This document shows, piece after piece, positions 16,215 to 22,953 of a DNA stretch of 34,224 bases. The stretch is taken from NCBI GenBank assembly GCA_031292675.1, contig JARLGQ010000275.1, positions 1-34,224 of the forward strand, written 5' to 3'. The position numbers were made by a program, and so were the translations under genes. Within the stretch, counting starts at the first letter, position 1, and every line of letters begins with the position of its first letter. The DNA is from Acidimicrobiales bacterium. GTDB lineage: Bacteria; Actinomycetota; Acidimicrobiia; Acidimicrobiales; UBA8190. The notes under the pieces were generated by a model. That model saw only the letters and a list, made by a program, of their open reading frames with translations, was not told the DNA's origin and did not search any database.

Positions 16215-18194
16215 ATGACCAAGCAAGCCACTCCTCCACCCACCAGTGACAAGGGGGCACCGACTGCGCCCCCGCCCGCCCCTGCGTGGCGCCACTATCT
16301 GTGGCTCGTCGCCATCGCCATCTTCTTCGTCTTGTATTTCGTCCTGCCCACGACACAAGGCCAGCAGCAGGTCACGCTCAACTACTCGCAGTTCTTGCAC
16401 GACGTGTCGGCCCACAAGGTCAAGACGGTCTCCATCGAGACCGGTGGGGGTGCGACCGGAACCCTGACCAATTCCAAGCAGTACACGACGGTCATTCCGC
16501 CACAGGCCGGGCAGGCACTCCTGAGCGAGCTCGAGAAGTCCGGAGTCCAGATCACGGCGCAGACGAGTGGCACCTCCTTCGGTGCCGAAGTGTTGTCGTG
16601 GGTGATACTGCTCCTGCCATTCATCATCCTCGGGTACCTGTGGTGGCGCCTCTCGAAGGGGGCTGCCGGGCGTATGCAGGGAGCTCTCGGAGTGGGCCGG
16701 TCCAAGGCGAAGGTTTTCGACGAGGAACGCCCCAAGACGACCTTCGCCGACGTGGCGGGATACGAGGGCGCCAAGCTCGAGATCCGCGAGGTCGTCGACT
16801 TCCTCAGGCACCCCGAACGCTACGCACGCGCCGGAGCGATGGCACCCAGGGGCATCTTGATGGTCGGGCCGCCCGGCACCGGCAAGACCCTGCTGGCTCG
16901 GGCCGTGGCAGGTGAGGCAGACGTCCCGTTCTTCTCGGTTACGGGCTCGAGCTTCGTCGAGATGTTCGTCGGCGTGGGAGCGGCCCGCGTCCGTGACCTG
17001 TTCGAAGAAGCACGCAAGCGGGCACCGGCCATCATCTTCGTCGACGAGATCGACGCCATCGGTCAGCGTCGGGGCGGAGCGGGAGTGGTCGTCTCGAACG
17101 ACGAGCGGGAGCAGACTCTGAATCAGCTCCTTGCCGAGATGGACGGGTTCGACCCGGCCACCGGCATCGTGGTCCTAGCCGCCACCAACAGGCCCGAGAT
17201 CCTCGACCCGGCGCTGCTCCGGCCGGGGCGGTTCGACCGCCAGGTCACGATCCCGCTGCCGACGCTGTCCGAGCGCCTGGCCATCTTGCAGGTCCACTCC
17301 CGGGACAAGCGTCTCGACGAGAGCGTGGACCTCGAGACTGTGGCCAGGGGGACGCCCGGATTTTCCGGGGCAGACCTTGCGAACCTCGTCAACGAGGCTG
17401 CGATCGTCGCCGTGCGGGCGGATCGCGAGGTGCTCACCGCCAAGGACTTCGACGAAGCCCGTGACCGCATCATCCTGGGACGGCGAGAGGGCTCCAACGT
17501 CCTGCTTCCCGACGAGAAGCACGCCGTCGCCGTCCACGAGTCCGGGCATGCGCTCGTGGCCGCGTTCTCGGAGAAGGCAGATCCCATTGCCAAGGTGACG
17601 ATCCTTCCCGCCGGACAGGCGCTGGGAGTCACCGAGCAGCTCCCCCTGGTCGAAAGGCACCTCTACGGCGAGGATTACCTCTACGACATGTTGGCGGTGT
17701 TCCTCGGAGGTCGTGCCGGCGAGATCGTCGTGCTGGGGCAAGGCTCGACGGGTGCCGCCAACGACCTCGCCAAAGCTACGGACCTGGCGACCAAGATGGT
17801 GCGGGAGTTCGGTCTCTCCTCGGCTCTCGGGCCCGTGGGTTACCCCTCCGGGGGCTCGGTGTTCCTGGGTGGCGAAGGCCAGGCGTTCTCGAGCCGGCCT
17901 TATGCGGAGAGGACACAGGCCACCATCGACACCGAGGTTGCGCGGCTGCTGCGCGAGGCCGAGCAACGGGCCGTCGACGTGCTGAAGGCGCATCGCGATG
18001 TCCTCGAATCGTTGGTGCAGTTGCTCATCGCCAACGAGACGGTGGACGGCTCACAGGTCTATGCCCTCGCCGGGCGTCCCGAACCTGTAGCCGGCGGCAC
18101 GGGGATGACGATGGCCCCGGACCGAGCCAGCTCGGTGGAGCGGAAACCTGCCAGCAAGGGCTCCGCCAAGACGGCGCCGGACCACCGGCCGTGA
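16215..18194 (+). CDS. ftsH: ATP-dependent zinc metalloprotease FtsH
   Basis: This membrane-bound AAA protease degrades misfolded membrane proteins and short-lived regulators. The 659 residues contain a Pro-rich cytoplasmic start, transmembrane helix 1 (about 27-46), a periplasmic region, helix 2 (about 125-143), Walker A GPPGTGKT (218-225), Walker B IIFVDEID (273-280), the second region of homology [20 protein letters not shown], zinc motif HESGH (441-445) and the third ligand Asp517 in [10 protein letters not shown]. The protease motif is HESGH rather than the usual HEAGH, a mild substitution that leaves all ligands. GAGGAAG lies upstream of the ATG. It converges with ppk2 (22-bp gap). It is not next to tilS/hpt/folE as the housekeeping actinobacterial copy usually is, so it may be a paralogue dedicated to stress (inference). 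Confidence 0.96.
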   Translation: MTKQATPPPTSDKGAPTAPPPAPAWRHYLWLVAIAIFFVLYFVLPTTQGQQQVTLNYSQFLHDVSAHKVKTVSIETGGGATGTLTNSKQYTTVIPPQAGQALLSELEKSGVQITAQTSGTSFGAEVLSWVILLLPFIILGYLWWRLSKGAAGRMQGALGVGRSKAKVFDEERPKTTFADVAGYEGAKLEIREVVDFLRHPERYARAGAMAPRGILMVGPPGTGKTLLARAVAGEADVPFFSVTGSSFVEMFVGVGAARVRDLFEEARKRAPAIIFVDEIDAIGQRRGGAGVVVSNDEREQTLNQLLAEMDGFDPATGIVVLAATNRPEILDPALLRPGRFDRQVTIPLPTLSERLAILQVHSRDKRLDESVDLETVARGTPGFSGADLANLVNEAAIVAVRADREVLTAKDFDEARDRIILGRREGSNVLLPDEKHAVAVHESGHALVAAFSEKADPIAKVTILPAGQALGVTEQLPLVERHLYGEDYLYDMLAVFLGGRAGEIVVLGQGSTGAANDLAKATDLATKMVREFGLSSALGPVGYPSGGSVFLGGEGQAFSSRPYAERTQATIDTEVARLLREAEQRAVDVLKAHRDVLESLVQLLIANETVDGSQVYALAGRPEPVAGGTGMTMAPDRASSVERKPASKGSAKTAPDHRP

Positions 18195-18216
18195 ACGCTC
18201 CGCAATCCGGTCCTGA

Positions 18217-19002
18217 TCAGCTGATCGTTGCCGCGTAGTCGGGGACGTGGCGGTATCGGTCGCGCGGCGGTCGCTGATAGTTGCCGGCCGGGGGACGCGG
18301 GGGCAGCTTGACCTTGGTGGGTCTGCGGCTCTGGTAAGGGATCACCGAGAGCAGATGGGCGATGCAGTTCAGTCGCGCCCGCTTCTTGTCATCCGCTTCC
18401 ACTTCGTACCAGGGCGAGTCAGGCAGGTCGCAGTGGGCGAACATCTCGTCTTTCGCTCGGGAGTACTCGACCCAACGATTACGGCCCTCGATGTCCATCT
18501 CGCTCAGTTTCCACCGCTTCAGAGGCGCGTTCAGGCGCTCCTTGAACCGCCGCTCCTGTTCGTCGTCGCTGACCGAGAACCAGTACTTGACCAGGATGAT
18601 CCCATCGTCGATGAGCATCCTCTCGAAGGCTGGACATTGCCTGAGAAAACGGTGGTACTCCTCGTCGGTGCAGAGGCCCATCACCCGCTCGACCCCGGCC
18701 CGGTTGTACCAGCTGCGATCGAACAACACGATCTCGCCCCCGGCCGGGAGGTGGACGATGTAGCGCTGGAAGTACCACTCGGTCTTTTCCCGGTCGCTGG
18801 GAGCGGGAAGGGCGGCGATCCGGCACCAACGAGGGTTGAGATACTCGGTGATTCGCTTGATGACGCCCCCCTTTCCCGCGGCGTCCCTGCCTTCGACGAC
18901 GATCACCACCCGCTTTCCTTCGTCGCGGACCCACTGCTGCATCCTCACCAATTCCACCTGGAGATGGAGGAGGGCTTTGTCGTAGACGCTGGTCTCAGGC
19001 AT
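18217..19002 (-). CDS. ppk2: Polyphosphate kinase 2 (PPK2)
   Basis: This enzyme transfers phosphate between polyphosphate and nucleotides, making NTP from stored polyphosphate or the reverse. The 261-residue single-domain protein has Walker A GRDAAGKGG (38-46), the lid-region segment TEWYFQRYIVHLPAGGEIV, Walker B-like FDRSWYNRAGVE (94-105), and the conserved C-terminal SPWYEVEADDKKRARLN. Full length for a one-domain class I PPK2; class and nucleotide preference cannot be assigned safely from motifs. GGAG precedes the ATG. It is divergent from the membrane sensor gene, and the best DosR-like palindrome in the window (19119-19132) lies between them, 117 bp from this start. PPK2 would supply nucleotide triphosphates when respiration is blocked. 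Confidence 0.95.
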   Translation of the reverse strand: MPETSVYDKALLHLQVELVRMQQWVRDEGKRVVIVVEGRDAAGKGGVIKRITEYLNPRWCRIAALPAPSDREKTEWYFQRYIVHLPAGGEIVLFDRSWYNRAGVERVMGLCTDEEYHRFLRQCPAFERMLIDDGIILVKYWFSVSDDEQERRFKERLNAPLKRWKLSEMDIEGRNRWVEYSRAKDEMFAHCDLPDSPWYEVEADDKKRARLNCIAHLLSVIPYQSRRPTKVKLPPRPPAGNYQRPPRDRYRHVPDYAATIS

Positions 19003-19118
19003 GACTCCATCCTGCCCGCGGGTGGGACGCCGGCCGCTGATCGGACGCCGGAGGCACTCTCACCTGGGTGCTCAGACCGGGTCCGGGAAGTGGCGCCTTT
19101 GTCCGAGGTGGCCAATTA

Positions 19119-19132
19119 GGGCCTTTCGGCCC
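19119..19132. promoter_or_regulatory. Best DosR-like box (ppk2 / membrane sensor)
   Basis: GGGCCTTTCGGCCC, extended to AGGGCCTTTCGGCCCT, matches the DosR-type core GGGACTTTAGTCCC at 11 of 14 positions and every fixed position of GGGNC-N4-GNCCC. It is 36 bp upstream of the 19169 start. The preceding bases AATT are shared with the box at 20543, which lies at nearly the same distance from its gene. Confidence 0.65.
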
Positions 19133-19168
19133 TGATCCCTCGCGCCGCCTCCCGCCGATCTAGGTGCC

Positions 19169-20242
19169 ATGGGCCCCCACGAGTCCCTCATGACCGGACC
19201 GGCAACACGGCGGCGTCTGGTGATCGGGTCGGCGCTGGCCGGGTTCACGTCTCTCCTCTTCCTCCTGTGGATCGTCGTGGGCATCGGGGGTGCACGTGTG
19301 ACCGACGGCGTCGACGATCTCGGGGAGCTCCTTGCAGCACTCTGTGCTGGCGTCGTGTGCGGCGTGGCAGCGCGACGGGCGCCAATCGGTAGGTCCAGTT
19401 GGGCGCTCCTGTCGGCATCGAGCTTCGCGTGGGGGGTGGGCGAGGCCTTGTGGAGCTACTACGACCTCGTCAGGGGCGTGCAGGTCCCGTTCCCGTCGTT
19501 GGCCGACGTCGGGTTCCTTGCCTCGGTCCCCCTGGCGTGCGCCGGGCTCTTGCTCTTCCCCGGTCATGGGCGAGGGGCTGCTCACCGGATCCAGAGTCTT
19601 CTCGACGGGTGCATCATCGCCACGTCGCTCCTCTTCGCCAGTTGGGCGACCGTCTTAGGCCCGCTGTACCGGTCGCATCATGGCGGGACCCTGAAGCAGG
19701 CCATCTCGCTCGCATACCCGATGAGTGACGTGGTCATGGTCTCCCTGGTGGTCATCTTGATCGCACGCGCCGGCCGGCGATACTGGGCGAGCCTGGGTCT
19801 GGTCATGGCGGGAGTGATTGCCTTCGCCGCAGCGGACAGCTCCTTCTCGTACCTGACCGAAGTCAACAATTACGGAAGTGGGAACTTTCTCGATACCGGC
19901 TGGGTGGCGGGGTACCTGTTGATCGGTCTTGGGGCCTTGTGGGCGATGACAACGCCGTCGGAGGTGGGAGAACCCTCTGAGACATCGACTGCGTCGCTGG
20001 TTGCTCCGTACGCACCTGTGCTCATCGTGCTGGCCGTGACGTCGGTGCAGTTGCTGCGCGGCCGACAGATCGAGCCGGTGTCCTGGATCATGGCGTTCGT
20101 CCTCGTTCTGCTCGTCCTCGCCCGTGAGGTCCTGCGGTTGTGGGATCAGGCGGCGGCAGCCCGGCTCAACTCCGACCCGATCGGACCGCCAGGCGGGTCG
20201 ATGTTCGCCCACGGCGCCGATGCGGCGATCCCGAGGCGGTGA
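19169..20242 (+). CDS. Multi-pass membrane protein resembling the sensor half of GGDEF/EAL proteins
   Basis: This 357-residue protein has about nine hydrophobic helices. The segment ALWSYYDLVRGVQVPFPSLADVGFLAS and the helices around it look like the N-terminal membrane sensor module found in many actinobacterial diguanylate cyclase/phosphodiesterase proteins. In those proteins a GGDEF domain follows the last helix. Here the sequence stops after LVLAREVLRLWDQAAAARLN and a 26-residue tail, with no GGDEF or EAL in any frame nearby. It is thus an orphan sensor module, either a natural stand-alone form or a remnant. The ATG at 19169 follows AGGTG; an in-frame ATG seven codons later is possible. 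A 71-codon ORF starts 4 nt after its stop, and an HD-GYP gene lies downstream on the same strand. Confidence 0.8.
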   Translation: MGPHESLMTGPATRRRLVIGSALAGFTSLLFLLWIVVGIGGARVTDGVDDLGELLAALCAGVVCGVAARRAPIGRSSWALLSASSFAWGVGEALWSYYDLVRGVQVPFPSLADVGFLASVPLACAGLLLFPGHGRGAAHRIQSLLDGCIIATSLLFASWATVLGPLYRSHHGGTLKQAISLAYPMSDVVMVSLVVILIARAGRRYWASLGLVMAGVIAFAAADSSFSYLTEVNNYGSGNFLDTGWVAGYLLIGLGALWAMTTPSEVGEPSETSTASLVAPYAPVLIVLAVTSVQLLRGRQIEPVSWIMAFVLVLLVLAREVLRLWDQAAAARLNSDPIGPPGGSMFAHGADAAIPRR

Positions 20243-20246
20243 TCCC

Positions 20247-20462
20247 ATGACCGGATACCACCCGGGGCCCGTGCCGAGCAGTTCCTCGGTTCGCATCATC
20301 ACGTCGCCTCTGGCCGGGAGGTCCCCACAGAGGCGGGCCATCGGTCCCGGGAACGTGAGCTCGAGGCGGATAACCGCCTGGATCGTCCGCTCGATCATGC
20401 TGGCCACGACCGCCTTCGCCATTGTCGACCTGTCCCTCCTGGTTTCATCCCTGCGCCACTAG
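20247..20462 (+). CDS. Small single-pass membrane protein, hypothetical
   Basis: This 71-codon frame starts 4 nt after the stop of the sensor gene (TGATCCCATG), so it could be translated by coupling. The N-terminal half is polar and basic; the C-terminal half, ITAWIVRSIMLATTAFAIVDLSL, is one convincing transmembrane segment followed by a short tail ending in the TAG that abuts the octamer repeat. I do not recognise a family. Support comes from the tight spacing and sensible hydrophobicity; against it are the lack of a good Shine-Dalgarno and the short length. It could be a helper subunit of the membrane sensor. Confidence 0.5.
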   Translation: MTGYHPGPVPSSSSVRIITSPLAGRSPQRRAIGPGNVSSRRITAWIVRSIMLATTAFAIVDLSLLVSSLRH

Positions 20463-20537
20463 TGCCGGAGTGCCGGGTGCCGGAGCGCCGGGTGCCGGAG
20501 TGGCGGAGTGCCGGAGCGCCGGAGTGGCGGAGTGGCG
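20461..20537. repeat. Tandem octanucleotide repeat, about 10 units
   Basis: About ten head-to-tail copies of an 8-bp unit AGTGCCGG, with variants AGCGCCGG and AGTGGCGG and two 7-bp copies (GTGCCGG), run from the stop codon of the small ORF almost to the DosR-like box at 20543. The unit length is not a multiple of three and the array is non-coding on the plus strand. Such arrays can change copy number by slippage and alter promoter spacing. Confidence 0.85.
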
Positions 20538-20542
20538 AATTA

Positions 20543-20556
20543 GGGTCCAAAGACCT
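20543..20556. promoter_or_regulatory. DosR-like box upstream of the HD-GYP gene
   Basis: GGGTCCAAAGACCT fits the frame GGGNC-N4-GNCCC except for the last base. It is preceded by AATTA exactly as the box at 19119 is, and lies 38 bp before the HD-GYP start, against 36 bp for the other. It directly follows the octamer array. Confidence 0.45.
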
Positions 20557-20594
20557 CTCCTCCGGATCCCCGGGCGGGACGACTAACAAACAGG

Positions 20595-21212
20595 ATGAGT
20601 CCAACCCCCGACCAGATCGCTCAAAAGACTGTCACTGCCGTCGCCGGTCTGGCCGAGGCGCGCCAACCAAGTGCCGCCGGACATCAGCGTCGTGTCGCCG
20701 AGATCTCTGCCGCCATCGCCAATGAGCTGGAACTCGACGCCGACGCGGTGAACGACATCCGGTTCGCCGGTGAGCTCCATGACATCGGCAAGGTCGGGAT
20801 TCCGGCCGAGCTCCTGACTCGAACAAGCAGGCTGGGCTTGTCGGAATGGGAGCTCATCAAGAGCCATTGCCAGATCGGCTACGAGATCGTGGCCGAGATG
20901 TCTTGCGGATGGCACATGGCAGAAATGGTGCTCCAGCACCACGAGCGTTGTGACGGGAGCGGTTACCCCGCCGGCCTTCGCGGGGGCGAGATCCTGCTCG
21001 GTGCCCGGGTCCTCGCCGTCGCCGACACCATCGAGGACCGGGTGTCGTCTTCGCCTGTCGGCGCCGAAAACGGGCTCGAGTCCGCACTCGAAGAAGTCCG
21101 CAGAGGTAGCGGAACGCTCTTCGATCGTCATGTCGTGACCGCATGTCTGCGGCTGTTTCGTGAGGGGCGGCTCTCACTCTCCCCGGAGCCGCACGCCGCT
21201 GCCACCGGGTAG
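20595..21212 (+). CDS. HD-GYP domain phosphohydrolase
   Basis: HD-GYP proteins hydrolyse cyclic di-GMP or related signals. This 205-residue protein is nearly all catalytic domain: HQRRVAEIS (His30), LHDIGKVGIP with the metal-binding HD at 62-63, SHCQIGYEIV (His91), HHERCDGSGYP at 115-125 carrying the GYP signature, and GARVLAVADTIED. All metal-ligand motifs look intact. No sensory, receiver or membrane region is fused, so input must come from another protein, perhaps the membrane sensor encoded upstream. The ATG at 20595 has only a weak Shine-Dalgarno (CAGG close to it). A hairpin at 21244-21265 probably ends the transcript. Cyclic-di-GMP specificity is assumed from the family. Confidence 0.92.
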   Translation: MSPTPDQIAQKTVTAVAGLAEARQPSAAGHQRRVAEISAAIANELELDADAVNDIRFAGELHDIGKVGIPAELLTRTSRLGLSEWELIKSHCQIGYEIVAEMSCGWHMAEMVLQHHERCDGSGYPAGLRGGEILLGARVLAVADTIEDRVSSSPVGAENGLESALEEVRRGSGTLFDRHVVTACLRLFREGRLSLSPEPHAAATG

Positions 21213-21243
21213 TCCCGCGCCCCTTGCCCGTCGTCACGAGGGA

Positions 21244-21265
21244 AGCCCGGGAACTCCTCCGGGCT
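21244..21265 (+). terminator. Possible terminator hairpin after the HD-GYP gene
   Basis: AGCCCGG and CCGGGCT form a perfect 7-bp stem with an 8-nt loop, 32 bp after the stop. There is no T-run. Confidence 0.4.
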
Positions 21266-21326
21266 GACCGATAGAGGTCCGAGACCCCGACCCCGCGGTC
21301 CAGGGCTACATTGGCCGCCACATGGG

Positions 21327-21349
21327 GGACTGACGCGGGACGTCAGTCC
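21327..21349. promoter_or_regulatory. Perfect 9-bp inverted repeat upstream of the binding-protein gene
   Basis: GGACTGACG and CGTCAGTCC flank a 5-nt spacer CGGGA, 32 bp before the GTG start of the binding-protein gene. It could be an operator for a dimeric regulator or, if transcribed, a stable hairpin in the leader just upstream of the ribosome binding site. It does not fit the DosR-like frame. Confidence 0.6.
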
Positions 21350-21381
21350 GTTCGTCGAGATCGGCGGATGAGAGGAGACCG

Positions 21382-22680
21382 GTGGGGCGTCGTCGGTTCC
21401 GGCGCGTGGCGGCGGTGCTCACTGCGCTGGTCCTCGGGATTGCCGGGTGCTCGAACTCGGTCACGAAGAACGGTTCCGGACAAGGTGCACCCGGTGTGTC
21501 GTCGTCCGAGATCGATGTGGGCAGCATCGCCAACGTCTCGGGCCCGCTGTCCTCGGACTTCGCCCCTCTCGTGAACGGCGTCGAGGCATATTTCTCGATG
21601 ATCAACAGCGAGGGAGGTGTGGCCGGACGCAAGCTCAAGCTGGCCTACCAGGAGGACGACCAGGGGAGCCCGACAGTCGATCTCGGCGTCACCCAGCAAC
21701 TGGTGGACCAGGATCACGTCTTCGCCGTCGTCGGTGTGGCGACCCCCTTCTTCTCGGGGGCAAGTTACCTCGCCCAAAAGGGGACTCCCACCTTCGGGTA
21801 CATGGTCTCGACGAATTGGGCGAACAAGCCGACGCTGTTCGGGACCAACGGGTCGCGGCTCGAATTTCAAACGGCGGTGCCCGGTGAGTCATACCTGGCA
21901 CGGCAACTGGGAGCGAAGTCGATCGCCGTCGTGGCGTACGGCGTTCCGCAGTCCGCGGCCGCCTGCCAGGCGGCGGCCACGGGCATGCGCGCCTTCGGCC
22001 TGAATGTCACGTTCAGCGATCTCAACCTCGTATACGGCGCCGACCCCGCCCCCGACGTCCTGCAGATGAAGGCTCGCCATGTGGACATGCTGTTGTCGTG
22101 TCTCGACCTCGACGGCAACGTGGCGTTTGCCCGGGCCATCAGCCAGAACGGGCTGACCCTGAACCAGCTGTGGTTGGACGGCTACGACCGTGGCACCCTG
22201 AAGCAGTATGGGTCGATCATGAACGGCGTGTACTTCGGACTTCAGCACGTGCCCTTCGAAGCAGCTTCGGCCTTCCCGGGTGCCTATCCGGGACTGCAGA
22301 CGTACATCGACGAGATGCACAAGTACCAGCCCTCGTTCACCTACGACGCGATTGCCATCGACGGGTGGATCTCGGCCGCCCAATTCGTGACCGGCTTGAA
22401 GGCGGTGGGCCGGGACCTGACCCAGGACAAGCTGGTCTCCGTCCTCAATCGCGAGACGGCGTTCACCGCAGGCGGGCTGATCCCGCCGGTGAACTGGACG
22501 ACCGCCCACTCCACGGCGGTGCCGCCCGAGCCCCCATACTGCGGGGCCGGTGTCAGGGTGGTCGATGGACGGTTCGTGCCGACCGTCGCTCCGGGAACCC
22601 ATGAGGTGTTCGTGTGCTTCGACGCCACCAGCACGACTCCGGTTCCTCCGTTACCGGGCACACCCGGCGCCGGAGACTGA
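21382..22680 (+). CDS. Branched-chain amino acid-type ABC substrate-binding lipoprotein
   Basis: This periplasmic-binding-protein-type receptor has 432 residues. It has an Arg-rich signal peptide and lipobox LGIAGC, giving lipidation at Cys23. The mature part shows the type I fold of LivJ-like proteins: IDVGSIANVSGPLSSDF, INSEGGVAGRKLKL, LAYQEDDQGSPTV, and later FTYDAIAIDGWISAAQF. A Pro-rich C-terminal tail follows CGAGVRVVDGRFVPT. The ligand is unknown; relatives bind amino acids, amides or other small carboxylates. No LivH/M/F/G-type permease or ATPase is near, so it is an orphan that may dock to a transporter encoded elsewhere or act as a sensor. The GTG start follows AGAGGAG. The inverted repeat at 21327-21349 is immediately upstream. 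Confidence 0.92.
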   Translation: MGRRRFRRVAAVLTALVLGIAGCSNSVTKNGSGQGAPGVSSSEIDVGSIANVSGPLSSDFAPLVNGVEAYFSMINSEGGVAGRKLKLAYQEDDQGSPTVDLGVTQQLVDQDHVFAVVGVATPFFSGASYLAQKGTPTFGYMVSTNWANKPTLFGTNGSRLEFQTAVPGESYLARQLGAKSIAVVAYGVPQSAAACQAAATGMRAFGLNVTFSDLNLVYGADPAPDVLQMKARHVDMLLSCLDLDGNVAFARAISQNGLTLNQLWLDGYDRGTLKQYGSIMNGVYFGLQHVPFEAASAFPGAYPGLQTYIDEMHKYQPSFTYDAIAIDGWISAAQFVTGLKAVGRDLTQDKLVSVLNRETAFTAGGLIPPVNWTTAHSTAVPPEPPYCGAGVRVVDGRFVPTVAPGTHEVFVCFDATSTTPVPPLPGTPGAGD

Positions 22681-22953
22681 GGAGACCGGTCAGGAACAGG
22701 GTTGCGAGCTGCTCCTCATCGGTCGTCGGGATCCTTCCGTAGTGAGGGCGGGGCGTAGGAAGGGGCTCCGTCACCTCCCGGAGTTGTGCCGCAAGCTCTC
22801 TTTCTCGGAACGACGCCATGGGACCACCCCCTTCAGGTGGTGTGCGGCCCGTCCCCCGGGGCGAATTGTCCCGTGCGTCCGGTTCTCCTGCATGGCCTGA
22901 ATAGTGGGTATCGTGTCATTGACGCCATCGCCTCAGCGGTGCACGCTGACGGG
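22681..22953. other. Intergenic region before the GlxA-type regulator
   Basis: These 273 bp hold the 3' region of the binding-protein gene and the promoter of the regulator. A minus-strand ORF (22553-22819) begins here after AGGGGGTGG and reads 46 plausible codons before running antisense into the binding-protein gene; I judge it unproven and treat it as a finding. No other structure is convincing. Confidence 0.35.

Noticed and set aside
18215-18226. 12-bp palindrome GATCAGCTGATC at the end of ppk2
   Set aside because: It covers the stop codon and has no flanking T-run or second copy; most likely chance.
20570-20582. GGATCCCCGGG-like string resembling a cloning polylinker
   Set aside because: Too short, and the following bases differ from common vectors; a chance match in GC-rich DNA.
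20395-20604. Minus-strand ORF with HSGT-rich repeats over the octamer array
   Set aside because: The repeated peptide is only the translation of the DNA repeat; no start signal and no family.
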